Below, piece by piece: positions 10,364 to 23,010 of a stretch of 64,000 nt of DNA. Source of the stretch: Mucor racemosus (Eukaryota > Mucoromycota > Mucoromycetes > Mucorales > Mucoraceae). The DNA lies in assembly GCA_027405735.1 (NCBI GenBank), contig JAPEHQ010000001.1:1488001-1552000 (forward strand), written 5' to 3'. The stretch's first letter is position 1, and each line of letters begins with the position of its first letter. Position numbers and translations under genes: made by a program. The notes beneath the pieces are model-generated. The model ran no database searches. It had not been told where the DNA came from and saw only the letters and a list, made by a program, of their open reading frames with translations.

Positions 10364-11102
10364 AGTTATATATTTTATGAAGTCTAAGGTTTTAACAAAA
10401 GTGAAAATAAAAAAAAAAGTGTAATAAAAGAAAAAGAAAGAGAAAATAAAAATGTTTGGGGTATCTTCATTATAGACCGTTTTTATTTACTCAGGAAATC
10501 TGTACTATTAACCTAGTATTCTTTATTAACATTTCATCATATCATTCGTATTTTTTGATGATAAAGAATCGCTGGAAAGGTAAATTGAGTTACAATACTT
10601 TGCTCGTTACAACCTTCCCCTTCTTCTACCTCTTCTTCTTTTTTATACTAAATTCAATAACTTTCTGATACACATTTTCACTGATTTATTCTAAACATCA
10701 TTGATTTGAAACATGGCATGATCACCATATGTATATTTGAAGGAAGGAGGGGGGGGGGAAGGGATCAAACCGGCTCACTGAAAATGACAAACCTCAATTC
10801 AAAGTTAAATGTTTGAACACCAGTCCATAAAAAAAGCTTATTTCTCTTGGTGCATGTTCCCCAGATCACTTCCTTCCTTGTATCCCATTCTTCTTTTTGC
10901 GCGTTCGACGTAATCAAAGTAATACAAAGCTATGTAAGTACAAAGTTTGCGCTCTAAAACTCCTGTCAAATATATAGCTTATGCAGGTATAGCGTTACTA
11001 TTAATAATGTCATTAGCGCTTTTCTAGTTTCAATGAAAGGCTGTTTAGTTTGAAATACTTGGAGCGCCTTTATTCATACTTACATATATCCATGTAAAAT
11101 GG
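10364..11102. other. Intergenic region without recognisable gene
   Basis: Holds the likely promoter of the acidic protein, a C/T-rich block (10,610-10,640) and a G-rich run (10,741-10,762). No supported ORF. Confidence 0.5.
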
Positions 11103-12950
11103 CAGCTTACTTGGATCAGTATTCATAGAGATTGTCATATTTAACTTGTTTTCAATAAAAGTGCGCAGTAAACTATAGATACACTTTGGCAATAATTTTC
11201 TCAACACACAGTACAGGTTGTGAATATTTCCCTTTGAAATCAACATGCCAAAGAAGTGTCCCCACTCTCATGTAAAGTTGGAAGTCATTAGGTTCGAAAT
11301 TCGTAAAAAGTAGGTTTCAGATAGTTTTTAAATGTTTTCAAATGTTTTTGTACAACATTGAGTTGAACCACGTAAAATCTTCAATAAGGATGTATCTTCA
11401 CTTTATAGGCCATTGATATCTCTCGGAAAATAGAAATATTAATACCAGAATACGAGTGTACTGGCCAAACATTGACCGAAATTGAACAAAGTCTACCTAA
11501 AATTGATTATTAAAAATTGAGCACCTAAATTAAAATATTAAGTTTTTACATTTGCAAGATAGATCCAACTCTGAGCTACTTTGCATTTTTTGTTCCAGCG
11601 AAAAATATTGATTTTTCATCGAGATAATCAAAATAATAGTCGATATCACAGCTTACAGCTTATGATAACTGGGTTCCAAAATTTATTTTAAAAAATGGAC
11701 GAAAAATGAAGAAAAAAACAAAATCATTTAATTACTAATGAACTGCAAAGTAAATCAACCTAGCGCATTAAGTGGTTTTTGTACAGTTTCAGATTTTGCA
11801 TCCATCTAAATAAAAATCAGACAAACATTTCACATTAAATGTTGCGTAAAATGCAATTGAAATATGGGAGGTTTTTTGGAGATACACATCAATTTGTATA
11901 AGCATATTCAAATTATAACTAATGGAAATAATGCGCAAAAACATTATCTATCGATTGAGCTATTGCTGAACCTTCTAGCTACATTTTTCGTAGAGAAAAC
12001 AAGGGTTTTGTCAAAAAAATTTCAAATCCAGAATTTAGGATAAGGGTATACAAGGGGAAAATGGAGGCTAGAAACAAAAATATCTTTCTGTACATATTTT
12101 TGAGGATATCTCCACGAAAAATCAATATTTTGAAAAAAATTAAATTGAATCCGAGAGAGCCTAACGAGCTTGATGACATGAGTAAAAAAAAAACTGCTGC
12201 TCAATTTAACAAATATTTTGAAATCTACTACAAAAATGCCCAAAAAAATGAAAAAAAATAAAAGTGCTCATAATTTTTTTATATTAAAGCATGTTATAGA
12301 GCACTTCAAAACAAGCAAGTTTTATTATTAAAAAGTGTTAGTATAGCTTAATTATTTCTAGAGATATGAAGCCTCAAAGTTTCCAATTCTTTAGCAGTGG
12401 AATACGCGTAAAAATCTGAAACATTAGCATTAAAAAATTAATACCAACTGCAAAAAATAGGATATTTTTGGATACTTATTTTTAGATTAAAGGTGGACAT
12501 CTCAGGTACATTAGCATATAATTTGTTCTTGGTGTTATTTAGTGAAAAAAAAAAGTATAGCAGCGATGAAAAGTGAAACCCAGTTTTCAATGAAAAAGTA
12601 GTGGATTTTACGTGTTTTTGAGTCTTTCGTGAGAAATAAAATATATTTAGAAACAAGTAATATAGTTCAAACGATTTATATCTGTTTAGGAGTGACTAAG
12701 GTATATCCCAGAAACTGTATAATATGAGTTGAACTATTAGAAAAGAAAGCACGCTTCAAATTATTTTAACTTATGGAGGGTAACGTTTCCCGAAAGTATT
12801 AAAGCCTCAATACTGTTCGTCAACTATAGTGTAACAAACGAATAAGAAAACATGTACATATCTTTTTATTGATTTAGAAAGAAAAGCAATTAAAGAATAT
12901 GGAGTGTAATTGTTTAGCTTCTACAATAAAAAAAGTTATAAAAAGCCATT
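11103..12950 (+). repeat. Repeat family A, copy A2 (longest uninterrupted copy)
   Basis: About 1.85 kb shared in pieces with A1 and A3-A6. A 25-bp inverted pair, near 11,601-11,625 and 12,107-12,131, lies about 500 bp apart and recurs in A3, A4, A5 and A6. Short ORFs inside (for example 12,061-12,261) share a peptide with ORFs in A3, A5 and A6 but none is long or carries a known domain. No target duplication was found, so exact ends are uncertain. Confidence 0.8.
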
Positions 12951-13461
12951 TGTTTTCGTTAGATGTTTTTAAAAGGAAAAAATTCGATGACAAAGGCTTA
13001 AATTTCTCAAAATATTGTAGCAGCAAAATTTACTCTAGGACTTATAATGCCTCATCTATTTCATATCGTCTGCGTGAGACTAAACGTTCTGAATTATTAA
13101 ATAAATCGAACGGCATTTCCGTTACCAAGCCTAACTTACAAGTAAAGATTCTCAAGCCGAAGCTTTATTAGCATATACTCATTTCTGTTTTGTATTTGAT
13201 TTATATATAGAATTGAGTACTTATACATGACAGGCACAATTTTTGTCTATTTATTCAAGGCTCGCTTATTTTTTGGTATACTATATTTCATAGTATCACA
13301 AGAACCTAGCTATATATCGCACTGATTAATTGTTAAAATGTATACCTGTATCTATATATATATAATAAATAAAAGATGGCTGCTCAATTCTAATGTTTTG
13401 GGAGTTTGGTATTAATAAATGCATCAGAAAATGTGTCAATTAAAAAATGTTTTTATAAATT
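12951..13461. other. Intergenic region downstream of the PHD gene
   Basis: AT-rich; contains the tail of a 90-codon ORF starting at 12,899 that begins inside repeat A2 and is not considered a gene. Nothing else recognised. Confidence 0.5.
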
Positions 13462-16400
13462 TTATTCTTTGTAATTTACTTTTCGGCCTCTTCTTGAGGA
13501 TCCTAAACCTTGAGCCGCAGCAGTAATACCATCATTCCGATCACAGCGAATACATACAAACACTTTATTCCTGCAAAAGAAAAAAAAAAAAAGGAAAAAA
13601 TTCAGTAAGCACGCTTGCAAATCTTTCCTTTTGTATACTTACTTTTCAGGATGGTTTTTAATGGGAGTTTCAGGGCAACCACAGTGGAGGATAGACAAAC
13701 ATTTGGAGCATTGTATGAGAACGCGAGGATCCCAAAAATACCCCCTTCCAGTACATCCAGGCGGTCTTCTCTTTGCCGTTGCAGCTAATTCTTTCAAGTA
13801 ATCTTCAGATACCCCTACACTTACACAAACTTCTGGAGGAAGTTTAGTTCTCTGGCAGATAGAGCAAATTTGATTTGGAGATTTGAGATGTGGAGGTGTG
13901 AGCAATGAAGAGCTTGGATTGATAGTCTTAATCAAGCCTTCTTCTTTCTTAGTTCTCTTTCTTGATGTAGTCCCCATCTCATCACCGGATCCATCGTATT
14001 GATCATTTCCAGATTCATCGATTACAGTAAACCGGGATGTAGTTTCATATACATCCGCCTGGAAATCGTAGTGTTTCCAATTTAATTTATGACCGGAGAA
14101 AAGTTCTGCGCTAAAAGTAACAATATAAGACTCCATATCTTGAGCAGAGTAAACCGAATTGAAATAAGCAAGAGTGTAGTTGATCCATTGACTGAAAGTT
14201 GTACCCTCAACCTCATAATGTATAGATTCCATACGATGTAAAAACGTTTTATAGAGTGTATTGATATCCTTATTACCGACAGAAAATGATGATCGATTTT
14301 TGGTCAAGGCCTTCCAACTATCGATAGCAAACATTCGAGAATCCTTACTGAAATGTTTCAATAAATAGGCTTCTTTTAGTTCTATCCAATTTTTGTAATC
14401 TCTTGATCTCTGTAGCTGTTGTGTAACTATGTCTTGTTTAGAATGGTTCAAACATCTGGCTTTACCGCTCTCTAAAGAAATATGTACCCCATTCATTTGA
14501 GCACATGTAACATGAAATGATCTTTCACAATCAGAACAGGTTAGTTTGGCACCATATTCAGCAAAAATTGCATCCTTGCAAAATGTGCATGTCTAAAAGA
14601 ATAAAGATATTAGTGCTGTTTATTCGATCTCTTTTTAATTTTTTTGTAATTGCCTTGTTAAATTTATCTAGCGGTATCAAGTCAAATCTTGCTTCATATT
14701 CACCTAAATCAGGCTGGTAATTAAAGTCACCAGGATTTCCTTCAAGCATCTTTGCGCAAGTAAAATGAACCCAAGGAATATCATGCAAATAAGGACTCAG
14801 TTTACAAAACAAACCATTCGTATTTGGACATAATGCACAAGTGACAACAAAACGAACATCTTGCACTAATGTGTCAAGGAAGAAGCATTTATCACATAAC
14901 CAACATTTTTGAACGAGAATAGGCAATTCTTTTCTATTCAAACATGCACGATGGATGAGGACATCGCATTGAGGTGAATCACAATAAACGACAGAAGGAG
15001 CTTCGCTACTCACTACCTGATCCAAGCAAATAGAACAAACTAACGGTCTTCTTTTGATGCGCCATGATTGTAAGAATCTTCCCCAATCCCTACATTTTGT
15101 AATTGTCACTGATTTACTTGGAATCGGCTTTTCTATTTTGACAGTTTCTGTTACTTCCAACCTTTGACGCTTCTCCAATAGTTTCATCATAGGTTCATCG
15201 CTGTCGCTGTTTTCAGAAGAAGAAAAAGAAGAAGAAAAAGAAAAAGAAGAAGATGATGATGAGGAGGAGGATGAGTTGTCAGAGTCTACATGAGGGCTAG
15301 ATGATGCAGGGCTACTGGATACAATCAATGACATATTATCATTACCGCCATCAATCTCATCAGTATAGCTTGTAGATGCTGAAGGAGAAGGTAAAGCAAT
15401 GGTTTTTCCAGCAGTTCTGATCGAGCCTCCATGAGGCCTGTGTGATTGAATTTTTGGTTTATATACAGAAGATTCAGGCCTTTGGGGGATCTTTTCTTTC
15501 CCTTTGTGATCTCGTTTCAAAGAAGATTCCCTTTCATGAACAATATATTCATTCTCATTTTGTTCATCGTCAGAACTCTCATCAGTTTCAGAATCTGTTG
15601 AATCAGAATTCTGTCTATGCCACTTTCTACTTGGTATAACTCTAGGGATGGTATTTGGACCATAGCGATTCATTGGTTTATCAATCTTGGGAAGCTCATT
15701 ATTTGTAGTAAGTGTAATATGTCCACTAAAGTCTAAAAGATTAGCAGCTTCAAGTATTTGATTTACTCGTTCATTCCGTTGGGCTTCGTCTTTTTCAATA
15801 TTGCATTTAGCTTTTGATGTGGATGGTTGATCTACTTGGGGTACAGGTGTTTGTTGTAATTCGTGCAATTGATGTATTATGTCTTGCTCTTCATTTTTTA
15901 CTTGCTTCAATGGTGCGCATTGTTGATTTGTTTGGATTATTTGCCTCTCTTGCTGTTGTTGTTGTTCCTGAGAAGGCTCAAGTAAAGCGATTTCAGGTGG
16001 TGAATCACAGCCCTGATTCAATTGATTCGATTCTATTTGCATTCTAGTGATATCAATGCCTACTAAAATTATAAATCATTTTAGATGTTATATGCTACTA
16101 CTTGAAAAAGAAAAACTTACATGGTGATTCATCATTTTTGACACCAAATGCATGTCTAAAATTTTCTGGATCCTCAGCATTATAATCACTGTATGACTCA
16201 AAATAAGATCCGTCTTTTAAGGCGTTTTGAAAATAGTGATCAACACTTGGCAAAAGATGTCTGGATTCTGATACATTGTTGGTAGTTGGGAATTGTTCAG
16301 GTAAAAGGAATCTATTTCTCAAGTCTGTGCTAGTTTTAACAGTGTACTTTTCAGGTTGATAATGTGGCCCTGAAAACACAGATATGTTATATGGGCTTCT

Positions 16401-16751
16401 TTGCGTATACGATAATTTTGATGGAATTGATGGCTCTAGCTTCAATGCCAATGTTGTAGTTCCCATATGGATGTTTCTCAATGATTGGTTCTTTGGGGCA
16501 AACGATGGTACAGCACCAACGCGAGTTTGGTATGCCATATGAGTGTTTTTATCACTTGCAACTATATTATATATAGGAGAAGGAGATGAATTCATGTGAG
16601 ATGAAGCGACTCTATTATTTTGAGAAGATTGTGCTATAGTATAAGACATTGGTGAAGCTTTTGTTGATACAATAGCTGCTGCCTTGGTCGTGTTGATTAT
16701 TGATAAATTTTTCTTATCATCGGTTGAAGATTGTGTTTGACGTTTACTCAT
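13462..16751 (-). CDS. PHD / extended-PHD chromatin protein, PHF14-like
   Basis: Exons 16,751-16,121, 16,062-14,654, 14,592-13,643 and 13,570-13,462; 1032 aa. The first ~540 residues are Ser/Gln-rich and disordered, with a poly-Gln run, acidic blocks and a long serine run. Then come PHD1 (about 550-600: CSIC...C...H..C...CWLCDKC), a zinc knuckle plus extended PHD (about 610-745: CALC...WVHFTCA, then CTFC...C..C...FHVTCA and C..H), and a C-terminal PHD (about 920-1010: ICSIC...CSKC...LHCGCPETP...CIRC). PHD + ePHD + later PHD is the order in PHF14; BRPF/Jade/Nto1 share the first two but lack the last, and no bromodomain is present. Likely a nuclear reader of histone H3. Intron 2 begins with GC instead of GT. 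Confidence 0.85.
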
Positions 16752-17368
16752 TGTATCTGGATAGAGTACTAAAGGAGGTAAATTCTTATATAAAAAATAG
16801 TACTCTTCGAAATGCGAGTACTGTTGGATATCGTGGTATATTTCTCCAAGATAAACAAATGGTTTTTCTTGGTCTAATTCAATGGTTGATTTTCTAAAAT
16901 CAGTTTATTTAATTGATGTGCCTTAAGAAAACAAGGTTATTTAATAACTTACGGTATAGGATTGATGTTGTCGGAATAAGTTTTAGAGTTAGTTGTTTTA
17001 TAAACGTTCATAACTTTGTTTGATATAAGTGCTGTCAGTTTTGAATGCTGGAATTTACTCAAATGCTAGCATAATTACCCCAAGGAAAAATTAATTCGCA
17101 ATACAATCTTATAATTGATAGCAACCGCTTATTTGTATTATGAGAAAGAAAAGAAAGAAAGAAATGGCCTTGTCAAAAGAATTCAAGTTTTTGAGCTTTT
17201 TACTTGGGATATTTAGAATTCAATACGCGTTCAAATCACAGCAAAGAGGTATTCTTTAGGTGAGCTACAAAATTACATCATGTGCTGCTTAAATAGGGTG
17301 GGTGTGCACTGTGATTTTTTCACCTTTTCCCTAGTTCTTTCGTGTTTCATTAACTAACAAAAGATATA
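16752..17368. promoter_or_regulatory. Divergent promoter region, PHD gene and VPS29
   Basis: 617 bp between divergent starts. AT-rich with pyrimidine-rich patches just upstream of VPS29 (about 17,320-17,350). No clear TATA box or other ORF. Confidence 0.5.
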
Positions 17369-18001
17369 ATGGTGGTAAAGTACATTTGCTCAGCATTTGA
17401 TACATTGTATTGACATTTAATTTTAAAGCTTGTTCTTGCTATTGGAGATTTGCATATTCCTCATAGAAGTTATGGTCTTCCAAACAAATTCAAAAAGTTA
17501 TTAGTTCCCGGAAAGATTCAAAAGATTTTATGTACAGGAAATACAGTTGATAAGGAAACATTTGATTATTTAAGAACTATTGCAGGTGATATTGTTGCAG
17601 TGAAAGGTGATTTTGATGAAACAACTAGTACCTTACCTCAAGCCAAAGTTATTACAGAAGGACAATTACGTATTGGTATCATTCATGGCCATCAAATTAT
17701 CCCTTGGGGAGATGCTGAAGCTTTGGATATCACAGCTAGACAAATGGAAGTAGATGTTTTATTGTCTGGACACACCCATAAATTTGAAGCTTATGAATAT
17801 AATGGAAGATTCTTTATTAATCCTGGAAGTGCTACTGGTGCTTATTCTTCTATACCTGATGCAAATGAACCTATCCCATCTTTTGTTTTAATGGATATTC
17901 AAGGTAGTTCTGTTGTAACTTATGTTTACAAGTTAATAGACGATGAAGTTAAAGTCGAGAAATTGGAATATAAATGCTCCACTGATACAAAACTATTGTA
18001 A
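17369..18001 (+). CDS. VPS29: Retromer subunit Vps29
   Basis: Exon 1 (17,369-17,374) contributes only ATG GTG; exon 2 is 17,429-18,001; 192 aa. The metallophosphoesterase-like fold is clear: [55 protein letters not shown] and [11 protein letters not shown]. These match Vps29, which binds Vps35 and, with Vps26, forms the retromer that returns receptors from endosomes to the Golgi. Length (yeast and animal proteins about 180-280) and lack of insertions match the short animal-like form. The two-codon first exon is needed: without it the protein would lack its first beta strand. It is followed 149 bp later by the hydrolase gene on the same strand. Confidence 0.96.
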
Positions 18002-18150
18002 TAAAATGGAATAAAAAATATCATGTACTACTATTAACTCTGTTTCTGATTTATAACGCTATATCTTTAGTGTATTCGGCTGATTATTTCAAGTCGAGAT
18101 TTTTTAATTTAAAACGATTTTCCCCTTTTTATTATTATTTATTACAAAAA

Positions 18151-19273
18151 ATGTCTTTATCAACTTTGAAAGAAAATGGCTATATTGAAGTAGCCAAAGA
18201 AAGAGAGAATCCTCCTGTCAAGATTTATTATGAACTTCATGGTGATGGACCTCAGCATGTTGTTCTTATCATGGGTACTTTTCTGTACTTTTTTTTTATT
18301 TTTATGCGCATTATCCTAAACTAACATATATATATATATATATATATATACATTACAGGATTGAATTCTTCATGCTTTGCTTGGGAATTGCAAACAAAAT
18401 ACTTGGCAGAAACAGGGAAATACACTGTATTGATTTTTGAGAATCGTGGTATGGGTTTATCTGATGCACCAAGTGGTCTTTATAGGTACAGCAACATTTG
18501 ATATTATCTTGGCAAAAACAAAAAAAAAAAACTAATCTCGATTATCAAATAGCACCTCACAAATGGCTCAAGATGTCATTGACTTGTTGGATCATCTCAA
18601 TTGGAAAGAAGGCATTCATTTAGATGGTGTTTCAATGGGTGGTATGATATCTCTTGAATTAGCATCCACCTGGCCTGAAAGATTCGCTTCTCTTGTTTTA
18701 ACTAGTACCACATCTGGCAGACAAATTCCTCCCGTAAGCAATTGAATTTTGATATAAAATATTACTATATTTACTAATTATATACAGTTAAAAGCAATTA
18801 CAACCCTAGGTAGATTGATTTTTGTAAGAGATCCAAAGCTCAAAATTGGTTCTGCTATTGAACTTGTATATCCCCCTGAATGGTTATCAGCAAAGCCATC
18901 CACAGAAGACCCTGAAATGGTCAGATTTGACACAAACAGGGATATGGTTGTTTCAATGGCTTTGGCAAGAATTGATCGTAGTAGACCACAAACATTAGGC
19001 GGTAACCTAGGCCAAACAGCAGCTTGTCTTCGCCATTATGTATCGGATGAACGACTTTTAAAGATTAAGGAATCAGGAATTCCAGTTTTAGTAGTTACAG
19101 GTACATGGGATAACTTGGTTAATCCTCGAAATTCCTTTCATATTAGCAAAGTATTGGATTGCCCTCTTGAACAATTTGAAGGCAGTGGTCATGGTTTACC
19201 AGGCGAGCAACCTGTTCGTTATAACAAGCTGATAGATGAACATTTCTCTAAAGCTGCTGCATTAAATAAATAA
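18151..19273 (+). CDS. Alpha/beta hydrolase
   Basis: Exons 18,151-18,274, 18,359-18,485, 18,553-18,733 and 18,788-19,273; 305 aa. The nucleophile elbow GVSMGG (Ser about 111), the acid in VVTGTWDNLV and the catalytic His in EGSGHGLPGE make a full Ser-Asp-His triad. An oxyanion-hole GLN follows the first strands (VVLIMGLN) and FENRGMGLSD matches the usual 'DxRGxGxS' step. No signal peptide or membrane anchor, so probably cytosolic. Substrate is unknown; such genes include esterases, lipases and carboxylic-ester hydrolases. Intron 1 holds an (AT)n microsatellite right before its acceptor. Confidence 0.88.
18325..18350. repeat. (AT)n microsatellite inside a hydrolase intron
   Basis: About 12 AT units in intron 1 of the hydrolase gene, ending a few bases before the acceptor CATTACAG. 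Length change could affect splicing. Confidence 0.85.
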
Positions 19274-19471
19274 ACTCTTTACGGAAAAAATATTGAACCT
19301 AAAAGGATTTTCATGTGTTTGATGCGCAACATTTATAGGAAATCATTTTAGAATACAATTGCTTAGAAAAAGCAGTTGAATGGAAACGCAAAATTGGTGC
19401 ATCATTTCGAGACACCCGTTTCTGCATTTATTCTATAATTGTGAAAAATCTTTATTATAAGGAAGTCTTTA

Positions 19472-22400
19472 TTAAATCCAAATTGCTCGTTTTATCTTAT
19501 ATCCCATCTTTTTGAATATGCCATCAGTCTTTTCCGCTTGTTCTAAACTAATAATTGGCTTTTGGAATAGGAATTGTGTATCGTGTTCATCATGTTTACA
19601 TGCTTTAGCAATGATTTTGACAATATCTTGGATTTGCTTTTTACATGTCTCGACTTCACCGTCTAGTTCTCCTAAAACATTATATCTAACGGCTTTGAAA
19701 CTAATAGAATCAATCCCTTCTAATGCTGCTTGCACTGCTGGGATAGTGAGTTCATTGTCTTTGTGATCAATGTTGATATCACCAAGGCTTTGATTATGAA
19801 TACTACCGGTATTCCATCTGACAAGCTCGCCATCCCTTGAATGATTTATGATTAAACCGTAATTCTGATCTTCTGAACGAGAAGCAGGTGTTAGAGATGA
19901 GAGAATATATTCACCCATTTGAATAGAAATAATTGTGTCTAAACCAAGTCGTTTGAATTGAATTACTTTCTCCAAAGCATAATTATAGCTACAAATGTAT
20001 AATGCTTTTTCTGTCAAAAGTAGAATCTTTTCTTGGAATTCCTTTCTAGGTGATTTACTATATAAAAATATATACAAAATTAACATTTGCTTTGTTATTG
20101 CTTTACTATTAAGTTTACCTTTGTTTGCCTGATTCCTCAGTGGTAGGCGAAAGTAATGTCCATCCTCCGATCAGAGTTTCATCATCGGCTACGACAATTT
20201 CACTACTGATGCCAACTGGAAATATGCAAACAACCATTAGTTTCTTTTGATGTTCGTCTAAAAAAGTAGTTACTTACTCGCATCTGATCGAATTTTTGCC
20301 CATCTTCTTTCAATACCAGGTTCTGCAGACATTTTAGTACTTTGGGGAACATGTCTGAAAATCTCTGATTTATGATATCCCAAGATATAATCTACGGTAG
20401 CCTGTCTCCAAAAATCTTTGATGGTATTAAAGTACATTCTTGCTAATGAATTAGAGGCATCATTCATCATGCCAGTAATATTTCGTTTGCCAGTTCTGCA
20501 ATGAAATTGCATATTTTAAAAAATGACGTTATGTTTAGAGATATGTCAAACTATTTACCTTGTAAAATCACCCTTTAAAGCGCTTGTACCGGCATACATT
20601 CTAGATATCATATCACCGTTATTTGCCCAAACTAAATAATATTTGTTTATAAATGAAATATAAGAACATTGTTTCTACAACTTACCATTATTAAATATTC
20701 TTTCAAATTCATCGTAATATTTAATGCCTTGCTCAGGATATTCAGAAATACCAAAACGCATTAATTGCAAATTGAGAACACTACGGCCAAATGCACTCTG
20801 AAATAAACAGTTACAATCTACCACAAATACATGTAAAAAGACGAAAATCAAGCTTACCTGAACTACATTTGTGCGATCTAAGCAATCCATGCAATTCTAA
20901 ACATAAAATGAATTAAAACCAATTGTAAACAATCTAAAATATTTACTAACTGTTCTAAATACACCAGATTGCTTGCAATAAACTATTGTGTCGCCATCAA
21001 TACTAGCAGTTTCCCAGAAATATCTGCTCGGTAAATCGAAAAGTCAGTAATTGATCATATAATTCTAATCATTAAACATACTGAATTCTAGAGAGATCAT
21101 CATATAAACTTTTACTCAGTTTACTGATATTTTCAAATTTCATTCCTTTGGTTTCTTTGTGAAAGTCAAATTCTACGTATCTAGAACAACTTTGTTAGTG
21201 TGCGTGATGTTTCAATCATAAGATTCAATCTTACTTTATGTTTGGATCTGCTAAATCCTCCACATGGTGTCTATATTGTGTTCCAACAATTGCTTCTCTT
21301 CCTACTAATTCTGTCAAATTGACAATGATTTGCTTACCATAAAGCTTTTCTTGAGTCTCAAAATGCTTATGGAATGCGGCTGCATTCTCTTGTTCAGCTC
21401 TTTCTAAACTAGGTACAGGGTGTAAACTATAAGGTGATTGACTCCAAAATACAGGTACTGATAATAATGTTAGAACAAACCTACCCATTTAATTCAAAAT
21501 GCTTATACTATACTTGATCCTCTTGTTTGAATAAATGAAGCGACATGATTAATACCACCTTTCTATAAATACCATAATTTTAGCCAATTTTAATCAATCT
21601 CATCAAGCTATAAATAAAGCAATATACCTTGAAGAGAACAGATTGTTCTGTTTCAACAAAGTTAGCAACTTGTCCATCTTCATTTACACCTCTTCTTTGA
21701 TATCTCATGCCTGCTCTTTCCCGACTTCTTCTCGAAATTAATACAAAATCAAAGTCATATCCATCAATTTGGCATGGTTCAATTTGCAATGTACCTTGCA
21801 TCACAGGTACTACCCATTCATCAAGCTAATTTTATGTCTTAGCATATGATATTCCCTTCTCTCATCATGTATCCCCCTACTTTACCTCTTGAGTGACAAA
21901 ATCACGGGATAGGTGTTCATTCCACCAAAATCGTTTATCCACCTTTTTCCACAATGGGACTTTGGGATCATTATATTCTGAATTCTCTTGACTTTTATCA
22001 AGGGATCTTTGAAAGCTGTTTGTAATGTCTGATAAATGTGCGTATTAGCATTTGAATATCTGGTTACATAAAACAGCAACAAACCACATGTATTGGAATA
22101 TAAAAACATGGATCTACTAAACATTTCAGTCACTTGTCTGATCAATCTCTGCTCTAGTGCGTCTTCTTCATCATTGTCTTCGAATGAAGATGTAGATATA
22201 GTAGAAGCAGATGAATTCTGTGAGATGGAAGAAGAATTGGAAGGAACCAACAAGTCTTGCTCATTCTTTACTACATCTAATACTTGTGGTTGATCAACCA
22301 ATGTATCCTCGTCCAATAATGATAGTTCAGGATTGCTCTTTTTCTTTGCAAATGTCTTTTTGATACGAGTCAAGAATGAATTTGATTGAGTTAATTGTAC

Positions 22401-23010
22401 AGGTGGGTTTCTTTTTGCTGCTTTATGATCATCATCTTGTGCTGTTACTGCTTCTTGCTCTTCTTCCTTATTACAAGTGTGTGTATCAATACTCAAGTTA
22501 CATGAGAAACCTTTTTTTTTTTCTCTATTGTTACCTTTGTGTCCAACTTCTGGCACGCTTTATAAGAATCGAAACTCAGGCAGCTCACGCCATCTATCAC
22601 ATATACTGGATTTCCCAATAAATGACCTCGAAGTTGAACAGAGGAAATCACAACCATATATTTTTCTGTATGAACAATTGTTACTGAGTTGGTTTCAAAG
22701 CAAGATCTGTATGATTTTACCTTTAAATCCTTCAATAAAACCTACAATACCATAGATCTCATACTTTTGAACAACATCTTTCGGCTCGTAGGTTTCTATC
22801 TCGTAATTTTGCTTAATTTTTTTTTTTTTTTTGATCTTAATACATTTTCTTTTAATGCTGTTTACCTCTCCGAGTCATTTTATGTCCGTCAAAAAGAATT
22901 TCCAAGATCTTATCATCTTTTATCAATACAAAAGAGTTGGTTGTAACATAAAGTTTAATGGTTTCTTTCTTATCACTTGCTGCAAGTGAAGTATCTGGAG
23001 TGCAGCGCAT
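19472..23010 (-). CDS. SAC-domain phosphoinositide phosphatase with hSac2 domain (INPP5F/Sac2-like)
   Basis: Sixteen exons on the reverse strand, 5' to 3': 23010-22866, 22795-22721, 22665-22535, 22466-22088, 22028-21886, 21825-21628, 21562-21514, 21457-21235, 21180-21082, 21023-20951, 20896-20858, 20797-20686, 20631-20559, 20495-20278, 20215-20119, 20057-19472; 879 aa. The SAC domain runs about 40-560: VANFVETEQ, the hallmark RGSIPVFWSQSPYSLHPVP, and the catalytic CX5R(T) motif in NCMDCLDRTNVVQ (about 506-518). A Ser/acid-rich insert (about 118-240) splits the N-terminal part. The C-terminal ~200 residues resemble the hSac2 domain (KEFQEKILLLTEKALYICSYN). Such enzymes remove the 4- or 5-phosphate from membrane phosphoinositides on endosomes. 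No transmembrane segment, unlike Sac1. The 39-nt exon 11 encodes just the catalytic loop. Confidence 0.93.

Noticed and set aside
12899..13171. 90-codon ORF downstream of the PHD gene
   Set aside because: Its start lies in the 3' end of repeat A2, whose homologous part in A3 is not open in that frame; no recognisable domain.
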